Under the pieces are notes generated by a model, which saw only the letters and a program-made list of their open reading frames with translations, made no database searches and was not told where the DNA came from. The translations under genes were made by a program, and so were the position numbers. From NCBI RefSeq assembly GCF_037392515.1, contig NC_090280.1, positions 26,355,118 through 26,419,117 on the forward strand: a stretch of 64,000 bases of DNA, given 5' to 3'. Each line of letters starts with the position of its first letter. The stretch's first letter is position 1. The DNA comes from Haliotis asinina. Taxonomy: Eukaryota; Mollusca; Gastropoda; Lepetellida; Haliotidae. Positions 33,834 through 46,549 of the stretch are shown here, piece after piece.

Positions 33834-33873
<40 letters not shown>
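33834..33873. repeat. (GT)n microsatellite
   Basis: About 18 GT units after a GA-rich run, downstream of the receptor polyadenylation signals. Confidence 0.9.
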
Positions 33874-33874
<1 letters not shown>

Positions 33875-33879
33875 TGTGG

Positions 33880-36060
33880 GTGCGTGCGTGGGTGCATAAC
33901 TATTGGCTTCTGTATAATGATCCATGGTAATAAAGAAACTGAATCCAGTGGTCCCTTTGCGAATTAGGTACATTGCAAGTAATCACAACTAAGGAACATG
34001 ATACGTAGTATATATTTCCTAATACATATTTTAAGCCTACATTTACACATTCGCAATCTGCATCAAACTAGTATCTACCATTAAGGGGACACCCCGTCGA
34101 GAGTGTATGTGCCTGTTTTCATTTCCACTGGTATTTTTATATACAAGGTTGTGCACTGGCCGTAAAGAGAGAAGCTTTATAATTCGCCTCCAAAGGCGAC
34201 CAGTTTACTTAAGCATTATCATGACATTATTTTCTTCCCTTATACGTAGTAGGGAATCTACCTCCTTTATTTTGTCGAGTTCCACTAAGTTGTGAAAGTA
34301 TTTGTCAAACGGTTTTGTTTGGAGGGAACTCATACATAACGCTTGGCATGTTATCGTTCATATACTATAATCATCTAGTCTTTATAGAGGCTTGGCAAGT
34401 TGTGAATATAAAGCATTAAGATTTTGGAGTTCATACAACAAGTCTAACCGTCTTGCTGTTCATACATGTCCGGCATCTTGGTATTTGAATAGGCATGGCG
34501 CATTGCCTCTCTGGTCTGCATTCCAGAAGTTGAGAAGATGAAGAATGAGGATATTTATTATGGAGGTACAACTTCATTATGCTTTGCTAGACAGCGATTT
34601 TAGAATCCATGTCGAACGTCGCCTATACAGAATAAAGAGGTTATATATCCATAACAACTGTCCTCATTCTTCATGGAGTATTGGTTCTTCATAAGTCAGA
34701 GAGTTTTCTTTCATTATGTTAATATGTGTTTTGATCCTTTTTTTAATGGAAACGGCATTTCACCAGTTCTATATTTTTGTGTTTTGTTATTCATGTAAGT
34801 TATGCATGTGAGACGAACATTTTATTCAGTACCCTAGTGTAGAGCAATGCAAGGTAAATCAACCTTTATCTACGTCGACCTCTGTGATGAGGGGTTTAAA
34901 TTCGGCAGTACTTCCAGGACTGTAGGTTGTAAGACTAGTGTGCCGTGATGCAGATCTGTTCCGTTAACTTCAGGTTTACCTGTATAAAGATATTTACATA
35001 TTTACTCTGTAAGTAACTTACTTTAACCGTGTTTCATATTCTCTTATGATGACATTCTCTATTTTTTCATCACATTTCAGCAAAGCAGGTGTTCGTATTC
35101 ACTAAGATTGTTGTTAACCGTCATGCATACGGTATAGACAACCGAATTTTCACGAATTCAGTTTTACGGAACAATTCATAAGAAGGTGTATATGGTTTGT
35201 GTTTGATTAGGTTTTAATACATAAAACGAATAGTTTGGACATTCACGACTGAGCCTTTGCAAGGATTGTAAGACAGATGACGTTGCCATGTCGTCATCTC
35301 AAATTCAGTGAGTTATAAACAAATCCAAATTGAACAACATTATGCATGGCAGTTTGTTAGGTTCTTTATATATGTACACGGGGGCGATAAGGTATGAAAG
35401 TTACGATCACCTTAGCGCAATGTCTGTCACATGTCTGTGTTACGTAGGAGTTACGGTCAGCTGAGCGTTACGACAGCCTGAGTCTTTGTTAAGGTATGTA
35501 AGCTAAGATCGCCTTAGTGCTGAAGTTGTGTTACGTATGTGTAAAGGTATGAAAGTTACGGTCACCTCGGCACTATAACCGTCATAAGTCTATGTTAGAA
35601 GTGTAGAAGTCACGGTCACCTTAGCGTTACGACAGTCTTGAGTCTTAAGGTAAGGTAAGGTACAGGAAGTTATGGGAAGTTACGATCGCCTTACCGCTGA
35701 GTTTGTGTTATTTCTATGTTAAGGTATGAAAGCTGAGCTCTAAGACCGTCGGAAGTCTATGTTAAGGTATTAGGGACGGTATACGTATCACTGATGTTAA
35801 GTTGACATTGCATTGTCGTCATTTCAGTATGTATAAACAATTCAAAACTGCATGGACGTTAGCTTTGTTCTTTTTTGTGTAATGATATATATGTAAAGGA
35901 AGGCGTTATCTCCAACGTTTTCGAAATGTCGCATTGAAGAATACCTGGTGCATTCATTCTTGGCACCCGACCCAAATGTTGACCAGAGTAACGTCTGGCA
36001 CTACCATTATTATATCATTATATTAATGTCTATTTGTTTCTCTCCCAGGAGAGCATGGAG
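33880..36060. other. No gene recognised; degenerate repeats at 35.38-35.77 kb
   Basis: Mostly AT-rich single-copy-looking DNA. From about 35380 to 35770, units of roughly 75-85 bases recur (AAGGTATGAAAGTTACG, then GATCACCTTAGCGC). Related sequence is at 39.84-39.96 kb. Confidence 0.55.
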
Positions 36061-36064
36061 AAGT

Positions 36065-36172
36065 GGGCCCCTTTTCACAAAGCACTTAGTGATCGTAAGT
36101 CACTTAGGTTAAAGAAAGGGAGTTAAAATTAACCTTAGTAAAAGTTGCTTTGTGAAAGAAGCCCCTGTGGTA
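36065..36172. mobile_element. Short hairpin MITE
   Basis: GGGCCCCTTTTCACAAAGCA at the left is matched in inverted form by TGCTTTGTGAAAGAAGCCCC at the right, around a centre of about 60 bases. Similar ends occur in the hairpin element at 40.34 kb. Confidence 0.65.
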
Positions 36173-36304
36173 TGCTGTAGTTTGTTTCCATACGTATGGT
36201 ACTAGTCGTTAAACATGGAATGTGCCAATCCTCAAATTATTTTCATTCTATATTTGCTATTTTGCAATACCTGTTTATGGTAAATAAATGCTTGAGCAAA
36301 TAGA

Positions 36305-36815
36305 GTTTTTGTTACACTCGGCAATGCCACCAAGAGGGTGTGTGACGCCAAGGCATTCCATCAACAAGTTTCCCGCCTATTCGGTGATGGCGAGTGGTCC
36401 TGTGCGTAGAGCTCAGGTCACCATCAGTTGTAGTTAAACACCGTCGAGCTCGGACAGTCCTTGGATGGGTCACCGTGTTTGGCAATTTGACTTCTGAAAG
36501 TTTCTAAGACTTCGGTCCTGCCCCGCCACAAAGCGCATGGGAAACCATGTGGTCTCACCTTAGGCACGTGAGTTTGTTCAAATTTGCCTCTGTTCACCCA
36601 GCAGGAAATGGGTACCCGTGAGGTAATGTCCTCTATATCTATAACCTCTATCTCCTCTAATCTATAACCTTCTAGCGCCTAGGAGACAGCTTGGGTTATC
36701 CGGGGTGATGATCATCAGATTCTGAGAAGTCAGCGTCGAGTGAGCAAGTAGTCAGATGGATACTAGGCGCTGTACAAGTGAATTATTATCATTATTATCA
36801 TTCTTATTCCTTGGT
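36305..36815 (+). repeat. 5S rRNA-derived SINE
   Basis: The 36412-36476 region follows 5S rRNA: a TCACCATCAGTTGTAGTTAAA line (5S-like TCACCGAAGTTAAGC), CACCGTCGAGCTCGG and CTTGGATGGGTCACCG, which cover the internal control region. A long body and an ATTATTATCATTATTATCAT tail follow, typical of SINE3-class elements. It is not a working 5S gene because the 5' third and 3' end do not match. Confidence 0.72.
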
Positions 36816-36867
36816 ACAATAACACAAAGGGATGCCTATGCGCATACTGTTAAGTTCCAGCTGTCCG

Positions 36868-36985
36868 TGTGTGAGTTAGATTAGTTTTACGCTATTATCA
36901 GCAATATCCCGACTGGGAGCACTAAATGGGCCTCACACATTGCACCCATGTGCGGAATCGGCGTGACGGTCTTAGGAGTGACATT
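36868..36985 (-). repeat. Diverged tRNA-derived SINE, family A
   Basis: TTTTACGCTATTATCAGCAA, CTCACACATTGCACCCATGT and GGAATCGGCGTGACG follow the minus-strand family A order. The tRNA head is damaged. Confidence 0.6.
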
Positions 36986-36999
36986 GTAACATCTATTCT

Positions 37000-38770
37000 A
37001 TGGTCGGAGGGGACCATCACTCTGAGATTAAAGAGATTTTACTGCATAAGACATTCTTGTATTGACTGTTCAACATGGCGTGTTTTAATCGGATGTAGTC
37101 CGATGGTGAGTTTGGTGTAACTTGAAGAATTGTGAAATATGATTTTAAATCAGTTGTAGTTTCGCGACAACACCTTCCCGGCAAGGCCTTGGTCAAAAGA
37201 GCTATCTTATCATTGAAACGATCCCATACTCAAGGTCAACGCTCATAGTCCTAAGACCGATTTGCAGGAACCAGACTGGATAATGAATTTTTAGAAAGCG
37301 TATGCGTGTATTTTGCATGAGTGTTGTAATTAATACATAGACACATAGTAATCGCATGGTTATCCTTTCCCAGACCCGTCTAGTCCGTTTGTCAATATTC
37401 CGCGAAAATTGGATAATTACCGTGGCAGCAGACCTTATTGTCATGACAACGCATCCTGTCTCACAAGAGTATCGTTTACATCACATGACCATATTACTAC
37501 ACTTATCGCAGGTCATGATGACCTTAGTGATACAAAGCTAATGTCCTCATGCCGTCATTGATCTGTATGCGATTGGCACGTAATGAGAACTCTACAAATC
37601 TAGCTGATCGTACCGTAATTATGCCTTTATTATACCGATAAGCCTTTTAGGGTCGTGCGTTTTTATTCTTGAAATTACAGGATGCTAAGTTGAAATTTCA
37701 AGATACGTATTACATATATGTTGAAATTTCAAGATATGAGGTTGAAATCTCGGGATTGTTATCTAGAACTTTTCTCTTAATATCTTGAAATTTCAGTTTA
37801 GTATGTTGATACTGTCAAGAAAAAACTTCAAATAGCCCTAAACAGCTTCCGTATAGAAGGCCTCTACAGAGAGGGCTTTGAATTTATTGATTTTCTTCAG
37901 TGACTTTCAGTAATGTATAAAGACACAAATCAATTTCGTATTCATATACCCACATGTTTCTCTACAGTTGACTCAATATTCAGTCCAAATGTGGGTCAAA
38001 TTTCCTTCCTTGTATCAGACCGGACAAAGCTGCCTCACAGCGAATAACTCATCCTGGGGTGTCCCTTGTGCTTGACCTTACACATGCGAAACTACCCCAA
38101 ACAACCCACGTCTGCTCAAAAGGAAATATGTCCTTGTTCATTATTTATCAAGGCTGCTGTCAGTTTCACATTTCTTCTTTACCACACACAAGACACCGTG
38201 ATGTTGATAACAGTGGTGTGGGTGTTCGGTCGCCATGGTTACAGCGATAACCTGGACTACGAATGTAGACATCGTGTTGATTTTGTTAGAAAGAGTAATA
38301 ATACATACCAGTAACAGTTTATTCATAATTCATACGTGAATATGTTCATGAAGTGACATTGGTTTCATGTCATTTAAATAATTGCTCACGTGATGAATCC
38401 CGGGAAATGAAGCAGCTGTGATTCACCAAGTCTGAAAGATAAATGATCGCTGTCATGGATACCAGGACATTGTCAATGAGACAAAACACAATATTTTGCG
38501 TCTGTTACGAAACAATCATACACAGGTCATAGTCTGATATTCTGTAGTTTGTCCCAAATGCAAAGTGCTCTTCCGTATCCAGACTGATCACACTTAGGTG
38601 ACCCGCTCACATCCAAGATATGGTGTGTGTGTGTGTGGTGGTGGTGGTGGTGGTGGGGGAGGGGGGGGGGGAGGGGTCTGGGTTATCTCGGAGAAAAGCC
38701 ATTGTTCCAAAGTTACACCTCTTGTGACAAGCACGGGTTACTGACGACCAATTCTAACTCGGGTATTGAG
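37000..38770. other. No gene recognised
   Basis: At 37675-37800 the phrase TTGAAATTTCAAGATA recurs in both orientations. A G-rich GGTGGTGGTGG tract is at 38635-38670. Nothing else was identified. Confidence 0.5.
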
Positions 38771-38774
38771 TGGA

Positions 38775-38872
38775 TGAGTGCGTTTAGTTTTACGCCGCTT
38801 TTATCAAGGCGGACACCATTCTTGACTCAATGTACCCATGTGGAGAAACGAACCCGAGTCCTCAGAGAGGGG
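38775..38872 (-). repeat. Partial tRNA-derived SINE, family A
   Basis: TAGTTTTACGCCGCTTTTAT at the tail side, then CAATGTACCCATGTGGAGAA and ACGAACCCGAGTCC. The middle and head are shortened. Confidence 0.65.
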
Positions 38873-39126
38873 CTTTAATAACTCATAAAAGGACTGACAT
38901 CTACAAGCGTTCTGTAAAGTGTTCAGGTGACAAATCGGCAGTTTTGCACACTGGCTGTGACATATGCAGCTGACACATCTCTGACTCATAAAGGTTCAAA
39001 TCACATGCGATCTATTCACGTCTAACTGACTAATGAGCCGGAAACATGACTGACAGGGGAAACATCCGTGTAAACCAGCACATTCCTTCCCGTATGAGTG
39101 TACAAACTCACATTTCAGAAACAGTA

Positions 39127-39283
39127 ATTTAGGTTTTACGCCGCTTTTAGCGATATTCCAGCAATATTACGCGGGGAACAACAAGAATGGATTTCACACA
39201 TTGTACGCATGTAGGGAATCGAACCCAGGTCCTCAGTACCGTGACGAGCGAACGTTTTAACCACAAGGCTACCCCACCGCCCC
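39127..39283 (-). repeat. tRNA-derived SINE, family A
   Basis: A well-preserved minus-strand copy: GGTTTTACGCCGCTTTTAGC, GAATCGAACCCAGGTCCTCA and CCACAAGGCTACCCCACCGC. Confidence 0.85.
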
Positions 39284-39289
39284 AGTTCA

Positions 39290-40330
39290 GATATAGAACA
39301 CATGAACAGACGTGTGAAACATTCGTTATAATCACGCTCTTGTTACATCTATGGATAATTCTCTGTTGATTTATCACAGACACATGAATTCGTGTGTAAA
39401 GGCAAGAATAAAAAATGCACACTGTTCAGCATAATATTCTGTTGAATACGTCAGCTGCACAGCAGTGTCAACCACAGCAATGGTTTCCACAAAACGATTG
39501 TGTGCAGCAGTATAAATGATCAATATTGCATCACATAGAACTCATGCACTTACAATTCTCAACTGTCGGGCAGGGCTAAATGAATGCGACAAATGTAATA
39601 TGTTAATTTCGTCCATATTGCAATATTAGAATTGAATGAAAATTAATCCATCTGGGTGGTTATAATTCATATCCTCGTCTTTGATCTCCTTAGCACATCC
39701 ACCTGAACGTATGCATGGGTAAGAGAGAAAATTCACTTTATTACCACTTGTATCCATTCTTGTGTTTCAGTATATTGGTATACTGTGTTTCAGTGCATAT
39801 ATGTACAACGCTTCGGTCAGTAGGCCTGGCTACCTTTGTCCAAGCTAACCTAAGCGCTAAAACTACCTGTGTCTATGTTAAGAGATGGGAGTTACGGCCA
39901 CCTTAGCGCTAAAACTACCTGAAGTCTGTGTTAAGGTATGGGTCACCTTAGCACTAAGTTCGCTTTGCAGAACGGCTGCAAGGACTGAGAGTACTACTAC
40001 ACCAACCATCAATACAATACAGCACATGTGCGTGTGATCGAATAATCAGTGTATATACGGTGAGACCCCAAGCCTGGTATAGTTATTCATCTGTTTGCAG
40101 CTGGTCTTGCTGTACTCAGTATCGTCCTGGGACATTTTCCAAAGGGTGACAACACGTCCGCAGTTGTAGTGATGTAAACTATTGAATCACAGTTTTTGTA
40201 GCGTTGATTGTAGTGTTGATGTCCTTGATTGTAGAAGATGTAGATGTGAATGTTCGTGTTGAAACAGCGATGTTAGTGGCGGTTGAAGAAATGTAGGAAT
40301 GCTGCAGTGGTTGAAAATGAATGGGTTTAA
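39290..40330. other. No gene recognised
   Basis: AT-rich DNA. 39840-39960 has a twice-repeated CCTTAGCGCTAAAACTACCT phrase related to the repeats at 35.4 kb. Confidence 0.5.
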
Positions 40331-40334
40331 ATGG

Positions 40335-40450
40335 GTCTACTTGCACAAAGCAATCTTAGCGCTACAACGGGTACGATTGTAACTCAAATACCCCAATATA
40401 TAGGCTTAAGATCGTTGTAGCGCTAAGTATGCTTTATGCAAGTGGGCCCA
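40335..40450. mobile_element. Hairpin MITE, about 115 bp
   Basis: GGGTCTACTTGCACAAAGCA and CTTAGCGCTACAACG at the left face CGTTGTAGCGCTAAG and GCTTTATGCAAGTGGGCCC at the right as inverted repeats. No coding capacity. Confidence 0.75.
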
Positions 40451-40469
40451 GATCACTATCAGCCTAGTC

Positions 40470-41120
40470 ATCACGGGTCTTGCTCTCCTAGTCTACACTC
40501 GTCACCTTCCTATCTCTCCCAATCCATATCCTCACCTTCCTACCACTCTCAGTCTACACTCATCACCTTCCTAGCTTACCCAGGCCACATCGTCACCTTT
40601 CTAGCTCTCTCAGTCTACATCATCAGTTTTCTAGCTCTCCAAGTCTACATCATCACCTTTCTGGCACTCTAAGTCTACATCACCACCTTCCTTGCTCTTT
40701 CTGGCACTCTAAGTCTAAATCATCACCTTCCTAGCTGTCCCTGTCTGCATCATCACCTTCATCGTTCTACCATTCTACATCATCACCTTCCTAGCTCTCC
40801 CAATCTACATCGCCACCTTTCTGGTTCTCTCAGTGTACATCATCACGATTTAGCTGTATCAGTCTATATCATCACCTTCCAAGCTCTCCCAGTCTACACT
40901 CATCATCTCCCAAGCTCTCCAAGTCTACACTCATCACAAACCTATCTCTCCCAGTCTTCATCATCACCCTCCTAGCTCTCCCAGTTCACATCATCACATT
41001 CCTAGCTGCCCCAGTCTACATCCTCAACATTTTAACTCTCACAGTCTACATCATCACCTTCCAAGCTCTCCCAATCTATATCATCACCTTCCTAGCTCTA
41101 ACAATCTACACAACCTTCTC
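40470..41120. repeat. 30-bp minisatellite
   Basis: About twenty degenerate units of TCTACATCATCACCTTCCTA plus GCTCTCCCAG. ORFs across it are repeat artefacts. Confidence 0.88.
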
Positions 41121-41129
41121 AGTCTGTTT

Positions 41130-42030
41130 CTGAAATTGCTTGACAATACATAGTGACGTTAATGAAGTTTCTCATGCTGACTGACCTCCCAACGGAGTGT
41201 ATACTTCATAAGCATATTCTCATACTTTCCCATCAGTCGATCGCTGCGTAGCCACAAACACCAGCCTGTCAGAAACCCTATTGTGAAACAGAAAAATACA
41301 TATTGATATACACTTACAGGGCGTGTGAATACCTTTCAGCATGGAGTTGTAGAGTATAACATAGATTCTGCCCATGGGAACAGATTTCATCATGAATGAA
41401 GTACATGCAGTCATTTGCAGATTACCATACATTGTCGATTCCTTGTGATCGCTGATGACCCCAAGCTGACACTGAAGCCGTATTGTAATGGAGGCAGGGT
41501 TTTACACAATGCACAAATGTAGAAATGGACACGGACAAAGATCATAGATTGTGAGCCAAACGACATTAAGTAATTAATATCTTTCGTACTAAACTCTCAA
41601 CAAAAGTAATGAGTTCATGTGATGTATGTAACCAGGGGCGGATACAACTTTTTGAGAAAGTGCTCAACGCACAGTTCATTTTCTGCCGTTTTCAAGAGGA
41701 TGCAAAGGTCATTTAATGAACTTTCTGGACAAAAGGTAGGGTGCGCCCCCTGCACTGCACAACACAAAATACCACACAGCACAACCCCGCTCCACAATGC
41801 CACTTCTTATCACATCACTACACCATACCACGCTGCACAAAACTACACATTATTTTACAGGATCGAATTTCCTGTAATGATACTTGAAATGAGTTACCGT
41901 GGTACTCATTACGTGCACTAAACCCCTCCCACCATGATTACGTCTGGATCCACGTCTTATGCAGTAACCCGTGTCAGTTCTCTTCATTTGATGCACCTTT
42001 CTCACGTGAAAAGCTAATAAACACGGATGA
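41130..42030. other. No gene recognised
   Basis: Single-copy-looking sequence; short ORFs only. 41750-41850 is rich in CACAACAC/CACTACACC phrases. Confidence 0.5.
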
Positions 42031-42034
42031 CTTG

Positions 42035-42165
42035 AGATCTTATTCTCAAACGTTCGTAGCCCTAAGAATTCTTTACTTTGATCGTAGCCGATGTGTTAAG
42101 AATGGGTTTAAGAAGTTCGTAGGGCTACGAACGCTTCTAGAATAGCTAGCCTGGTCTGACAGCTG
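42035..42165. mobile_element. Hairpin MITE next to the large minisatellite
   Basis: TTCTCAAACGTTCGTAGCCC and AAGAATTCTT at the left pair with AAGAAGTTCGTAGGGCTACG and AACGCTTCTAGAATA at the right in inverted orientation. Confidence 0.65.
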
Positions 42166-42224
42166 CATTGTTTCCTTATGATAGCGTGCGGTGGTTTCTG
42201 ATGACTTGCTCATCCACAAGTCTG

Positions 42225-45200
42225 TAGGACTGTTGTGGTGGTGTGTGTGTGGAGCATGGTGGATGTGAGTGTATAGGACTGTGTTGTGGTGGTGTATGTG
42301 GAGCATGGTGGGTGTGAGTATGAAGGACTGTGTTGTGGTGGTGTGTGTAGAGCATGGTGGATGTGAATGTGTAGGACTGGGTTGTGGTGGTGTGTGTGGA
42401 GCATGGTGGGTGTGAGTATGAAGGACTGGATTGTGTGTGTAGAGCATGGTGGGTGTGAGTATGAAGGACTGTGTTCTGATGGTGTATGTAGAGCATGGTG
42501 GGTGTGAGTATGAAGGACTGGATTGTGTGTGTAGAGCATGGTGGGTGTGAGTATGAAGGACTGTGTTCTGATGGTGTATGTAGAGCATGGTGGGTGTGAG
42601 TATGAAGGACTGTGCTGCGGTAGTGTATGTAGAGCATGGTGGGTGTGAGTATGAAGGACTGTGTTGTGGTAGTGTGTGTGGAGCATGGTGGGTGTGAGTA
42701 TGAAGGACTGTGTTGTGGTGGTGTGTGTAGAGCATGGTGGATGTGAGTGTGTAGGACTGGGTTGTGGTGGTGTGTGTGGAGCATGGTGGGTGTGAGTATG
42801 AAGGACTGGATTGTGTGTTTAGAGCATGGTGGGTGTGAGTCTGTAGGACAGTGTTGCGGTAGTGTATGTAGAGCATGGTGGATGTGAGTATGAAGGACTG
42901 TGTTCTGATGGTGTATGTAGAGCATGGTGGATGTGAGTGTGTAGGACTGTTGTTGTGGTGGTGTGTGTAGAGCATGATGGATGTGAGTCTGTAGGACTGT
43001 GCTGCGGTAGTGTATGTAGAGCATGGTGGATGTGAGTCTGTAGGACTGTGTTGTGGTAGTGTGTGTAGAGCATGGTGGATGTGAGTGTGTAGGACTGGGT
43101 TGTTGTGGTGGTGTGTGTAGAGCATGGTGGATGTGAGTGTGTAGGACTGTGTTGTGGTAGTGTGTGTAGAGCATGGTGGATGTGAGTGTGTAGGACTGGG
43201 TTGTTGTGGTGGTGTGTGTAGAGCATGGTGGATGTGAGTCTGTAGGACTGTGTTCTGGTAGTGTGTGTAGAGCATGGTGGATGTGAGTATGAAGGACTGT
43301 GTTCTGATGGTGTATGTAGAGCATGGTGGATGTGAGTGTGTAGGACTGTTGTTGTGGTGGTGTGTGTAGAGCATGGTAGATGTGAGTGTGTAGGACTGTG
43401 CTGCGGTAGTGTATATGGGGCATGGTGGGTGTGAGTCTGTAGGACTGTTGTTGTGGTGGTGTACGTGGGGCATGATGGATGTGAGTCTGTAGGACTGTGT
43501 TGCGGTAGTGTATGTAGAGCATGGTGGATGTGAGTGTGTAGGACTGGGTTGTGGTAGTGTGTGTAGAGCATGGTGGATGTGAGTCTGTAGGACTGTGTTG
43601 TGGTAGTGTGTGTAGAGCATGGTGGATGTGAGTGTGTAGGACTGGGTTGTTGTGGTGGTGTGTGTAGAGCATGGTGGATGTGAGTGTGTAGGACTGTGCT
43701 GCGGTAGTGTGTGTAGAGCATGGTGGATGTGAGTCTGAAGGACTGTTGTTGTGGTGGTGTATATGGGGCATGGTGGATGTGAGTCTGTAGGACTCTGTTC
43801 TGATGGTGTGTGTAGAGCATGGTGGATGTGAGTGTGTAGGACTGTTGTTGTGGTAGTGTGTAGGACTGTTGTTGTGGTGGTGTGTGTAGAGCATGATGGA
43901 CGTGAGTCTGTAGGACTGTGTTGTGGTAGTGTGTGTAGAGCATGGTGGGTGTGAGTATGAAGGACTGTGTTGTGGTAGTGTTTGTAGAGCGTTGTGGATG
44001 TGAGTCTGTAGGACTGGGTTGTGGTGGTGTATATGGGACATGGTGGATGTGAGTCTGTAGGACTGTTGTTGTGGTGGTGTACGTGGGGCATGCTGGATGT
44101 GAGTCTGAAGGACTGTTGTTGCGGTGGTGTACGTGGGGCATGGTGGATGTGAGTCTGTAGGACTGTGTTGTGGTAGTGTGTGTAGAGCATGGTGGATGTG
44201 AGTGTGTAGGACTGGGTTGTTGTGGTGGTGTGTGTAGAGCATGGTGGATGTGAGTGTGTAGGACTGTGTTGTGGTAGTGTGTGTAAAGCATGGTGGATGT
44301 GAATCTGTAGGACTGTGTTGTGGTGGTGTATATGGGGCATGGTGTATGTGAGTATGAAGGACTGTGTTGTGGTAGTGTGTGTAGAGCATGGTGGATGTGA
44401 GTCTGTGGGAATGTGTTGTGGTGGTGTGTGTAGAGCATGGTGGGTGTGAGTATGAAGGACTGTGTTCTGATGGTGTGTGTAGAGCATGGTGGATGTGAGT
44501 CTGTAGGACTGTGTTGTGGTGGTGTGTGTAGAGCATGGTGGGTGTGAGTATGAAGGGCTGGGTTGTGGTGGTGTGTGTGGAGCATGGTGGGTGTGAGTAT
44601 GAAGGACTGTGTTGTGGTAGTGTGTGTAGAGCATGGTGGATGTGTGTAGGACTGTGTTGTGGTAGTGTGTGTAGAGCATGGTGGATGTGTGTAGGACTGT
44701 GTTGTGGTAGTGTGTGTAGAGCCTGGTGGACGTGAGTCTGTTGGACTGTGTTGTTGTAGTGTGTGTAGAGCATGGTGGATGTGAGTGTGTAGGACTGTGT
44801 TGTGGTAGTGTGTGTAGAGCATGGTGGATGTGAGTCTGTAGGACTGTGTTCTGATGGTGTGTGTAGAGCATGGTGGATGTGAGTGTGTAGGACTGTTGTC
44901 GTGGTAGTGTGTAGGACTGTTGTTGTGGTGGTGTGTGTAGAGCATGGTGGGTGTTAGTCTGTAGGACTGCGCTGCGGTAGTGTGTGTAGAGCGTGGTGGA
45001 TGTGAGTCTGTAGGACTGTGTTGTGGTGGTGTATATGGGGCATGGTGGATGTGAGTCTGTAGGACTGTGTTGTGGTGGTGTACGTGGGGCATGCTGGATG
45101 TGAGTCTGAAGCACTGTGTTGTGGTGGTGTACGTGGGGCATGGTGGATGTGAGTCTGAAGGACTGTTGTTGTGGTGGTGTACGTGGGGCATGCTGGATGT

Positions 45201-45680
45201 GAGTCTGAAGGACTGTGTTGTGGTGGTGTACGTGGGGCATGGTGGATGTGAGTCTGAAGGACTGTTGTTGTGGTGGTGTACGTGGGGCATGCTGGATGTG
45301 AGTCTGAAGGACCGTGTTGCGGTGGTGTGAGTGTGTGTGTGTGTGTGGGGGGGGGGCAGCATGGTGGATGTGAGTCTGTAGGACTGTGTTGTGGTGGTGT
45401 GTGGGGGGCACGGTGGATGAGAGTCTGTAGGACTCTGTTGTGGTGGTGTGTGGGGGGCATGGTGGATGTGAGTCTGTAGGACTGTGTTGTGGTGTATGTG
45501 GGGCACGGTGTATGTGAGTCTGTAGGACTGTGTTGTGGTGGTGTATGTGGGGCACGGTGGATGTGAGTCTGTAGGACTGTGTTGTGGTGGTGTATGTGGG
45601 GCATGGTGGATGTAGGTCTGTAGGACTGTTGTGGTGGTATGTGGGGGGGCATGGTGGACATGTCTGTAGGACTATGTTAA
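42225..45680. repeat. Large 49-52-bp minisatellite, about 3.4 kb and 65-70 units
   Basis: The unit reads AGCATGGTGGATGTGAGT, then CTGTAGGACTGTGTTGTGGT and GGTGTGTGTAG, with 49-, 50- and 52-base variants. The complementary strand lacks stop codons in all three frames, so it yields overlapping ORFs of 1160, 895 and 865 codons rich in His, Thr, Ser and Pro. They are artefacts: no start context, splice sites or non-repeat coding flanks. Confidence 0.92.
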
Positions 45681-45975
45681 GAATGTTTTAAGGTGTGTAT
45701 GTGTAGAGCCTGGAGTCTGTAGAAATGTGTTATGGTGGTGGATGTGAATCTGTAGAAATTTGTGGATGAGAAGAGCGTAGTCTATGTGAATCTGAAGGGC
45801 TGAGTTATGGCGATGAGTATGGTTGATTTGAGTGTGTTGGATGTGAATAGTAGTAATAGTCAATCTGTAGGAATGAGAATACTGGTGATAGTCAATCTGT
45901 AGGAAATAGAATACTGGTGACAATCAATCTGTAGGAATGAGAATACTGGTGATAGTCAATCTGTGGGAATACCAG
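45680..45975. repeat. Degenerate edge of the minisatellite and a 32-bp repeat
   Basis: Up to 45850 the sequence is diverged minisatellite. From 45858 a 32-base unit (TAGTCAATCTGTAGGAATGA plus GAATACTGGTGA) repeats three to four times. Confidence 0.7.
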
Positions 45976-46549
45976 AGGCACTGTAGGAATGTGTTAGTAG
46001 AGACTGTATCAAGTGGAATGTGAGGGGACATGCTTATGGAGTCAGGACTCATCTGATCCCGTACACATGCATCTCTAGGGGGAAATAATTTGTAAACGCA
46101 ATTGACAAGGACAAGACAAGGAGCCATGTGTCTCATATTTCATGCTACTCTGTTAGTCAAGCTGCTAAATAAACATCTGCTCTCTTAGGAAACATGGCAA
46201 CAAGCTACAACAGGCCTAGGTAATCCCCATTGTGACAATGCCATATTCATATGAATTCACAGCAGTGTTTAAAGAACGTCATACTCATAAATCATGCACT
46301 TGTCAGTTCATGTCTGCAGCTGCAAGGTTCCCTCCTTATATCACTTCCTTCGTGACTTTATGGTGCGGAATTATTGGCTCTCAGTTACAAAGGGCTCTCT
46401 TGACACATATCAGTACCTCAACAAGCTCAGGTCCCACGGTACTTTGTAGGTGAAAGAGACTTCACTCCATTGTCATGGTCTCACCATCGTTACAATGAAA
46501 ATATTGGGTTTCACCCTGTTGTCAAGCTTTCACCATAATGAGATGTAAA

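Noticed and set aside
36412..36476. Functional 5S rRNA gene
   Set aside because: Only the internal control region matches; the 5' third and 3' end differ and a SINE tail follows.
42073..45661. Minus-strand ORFs of 1160, 895, 865, 235 and 158 codons
   Set aside because: All lie in the 49-52-bp minisatellite, overlap each other in three frames, and have no start context, splice sites or non-repeat coding flanks.
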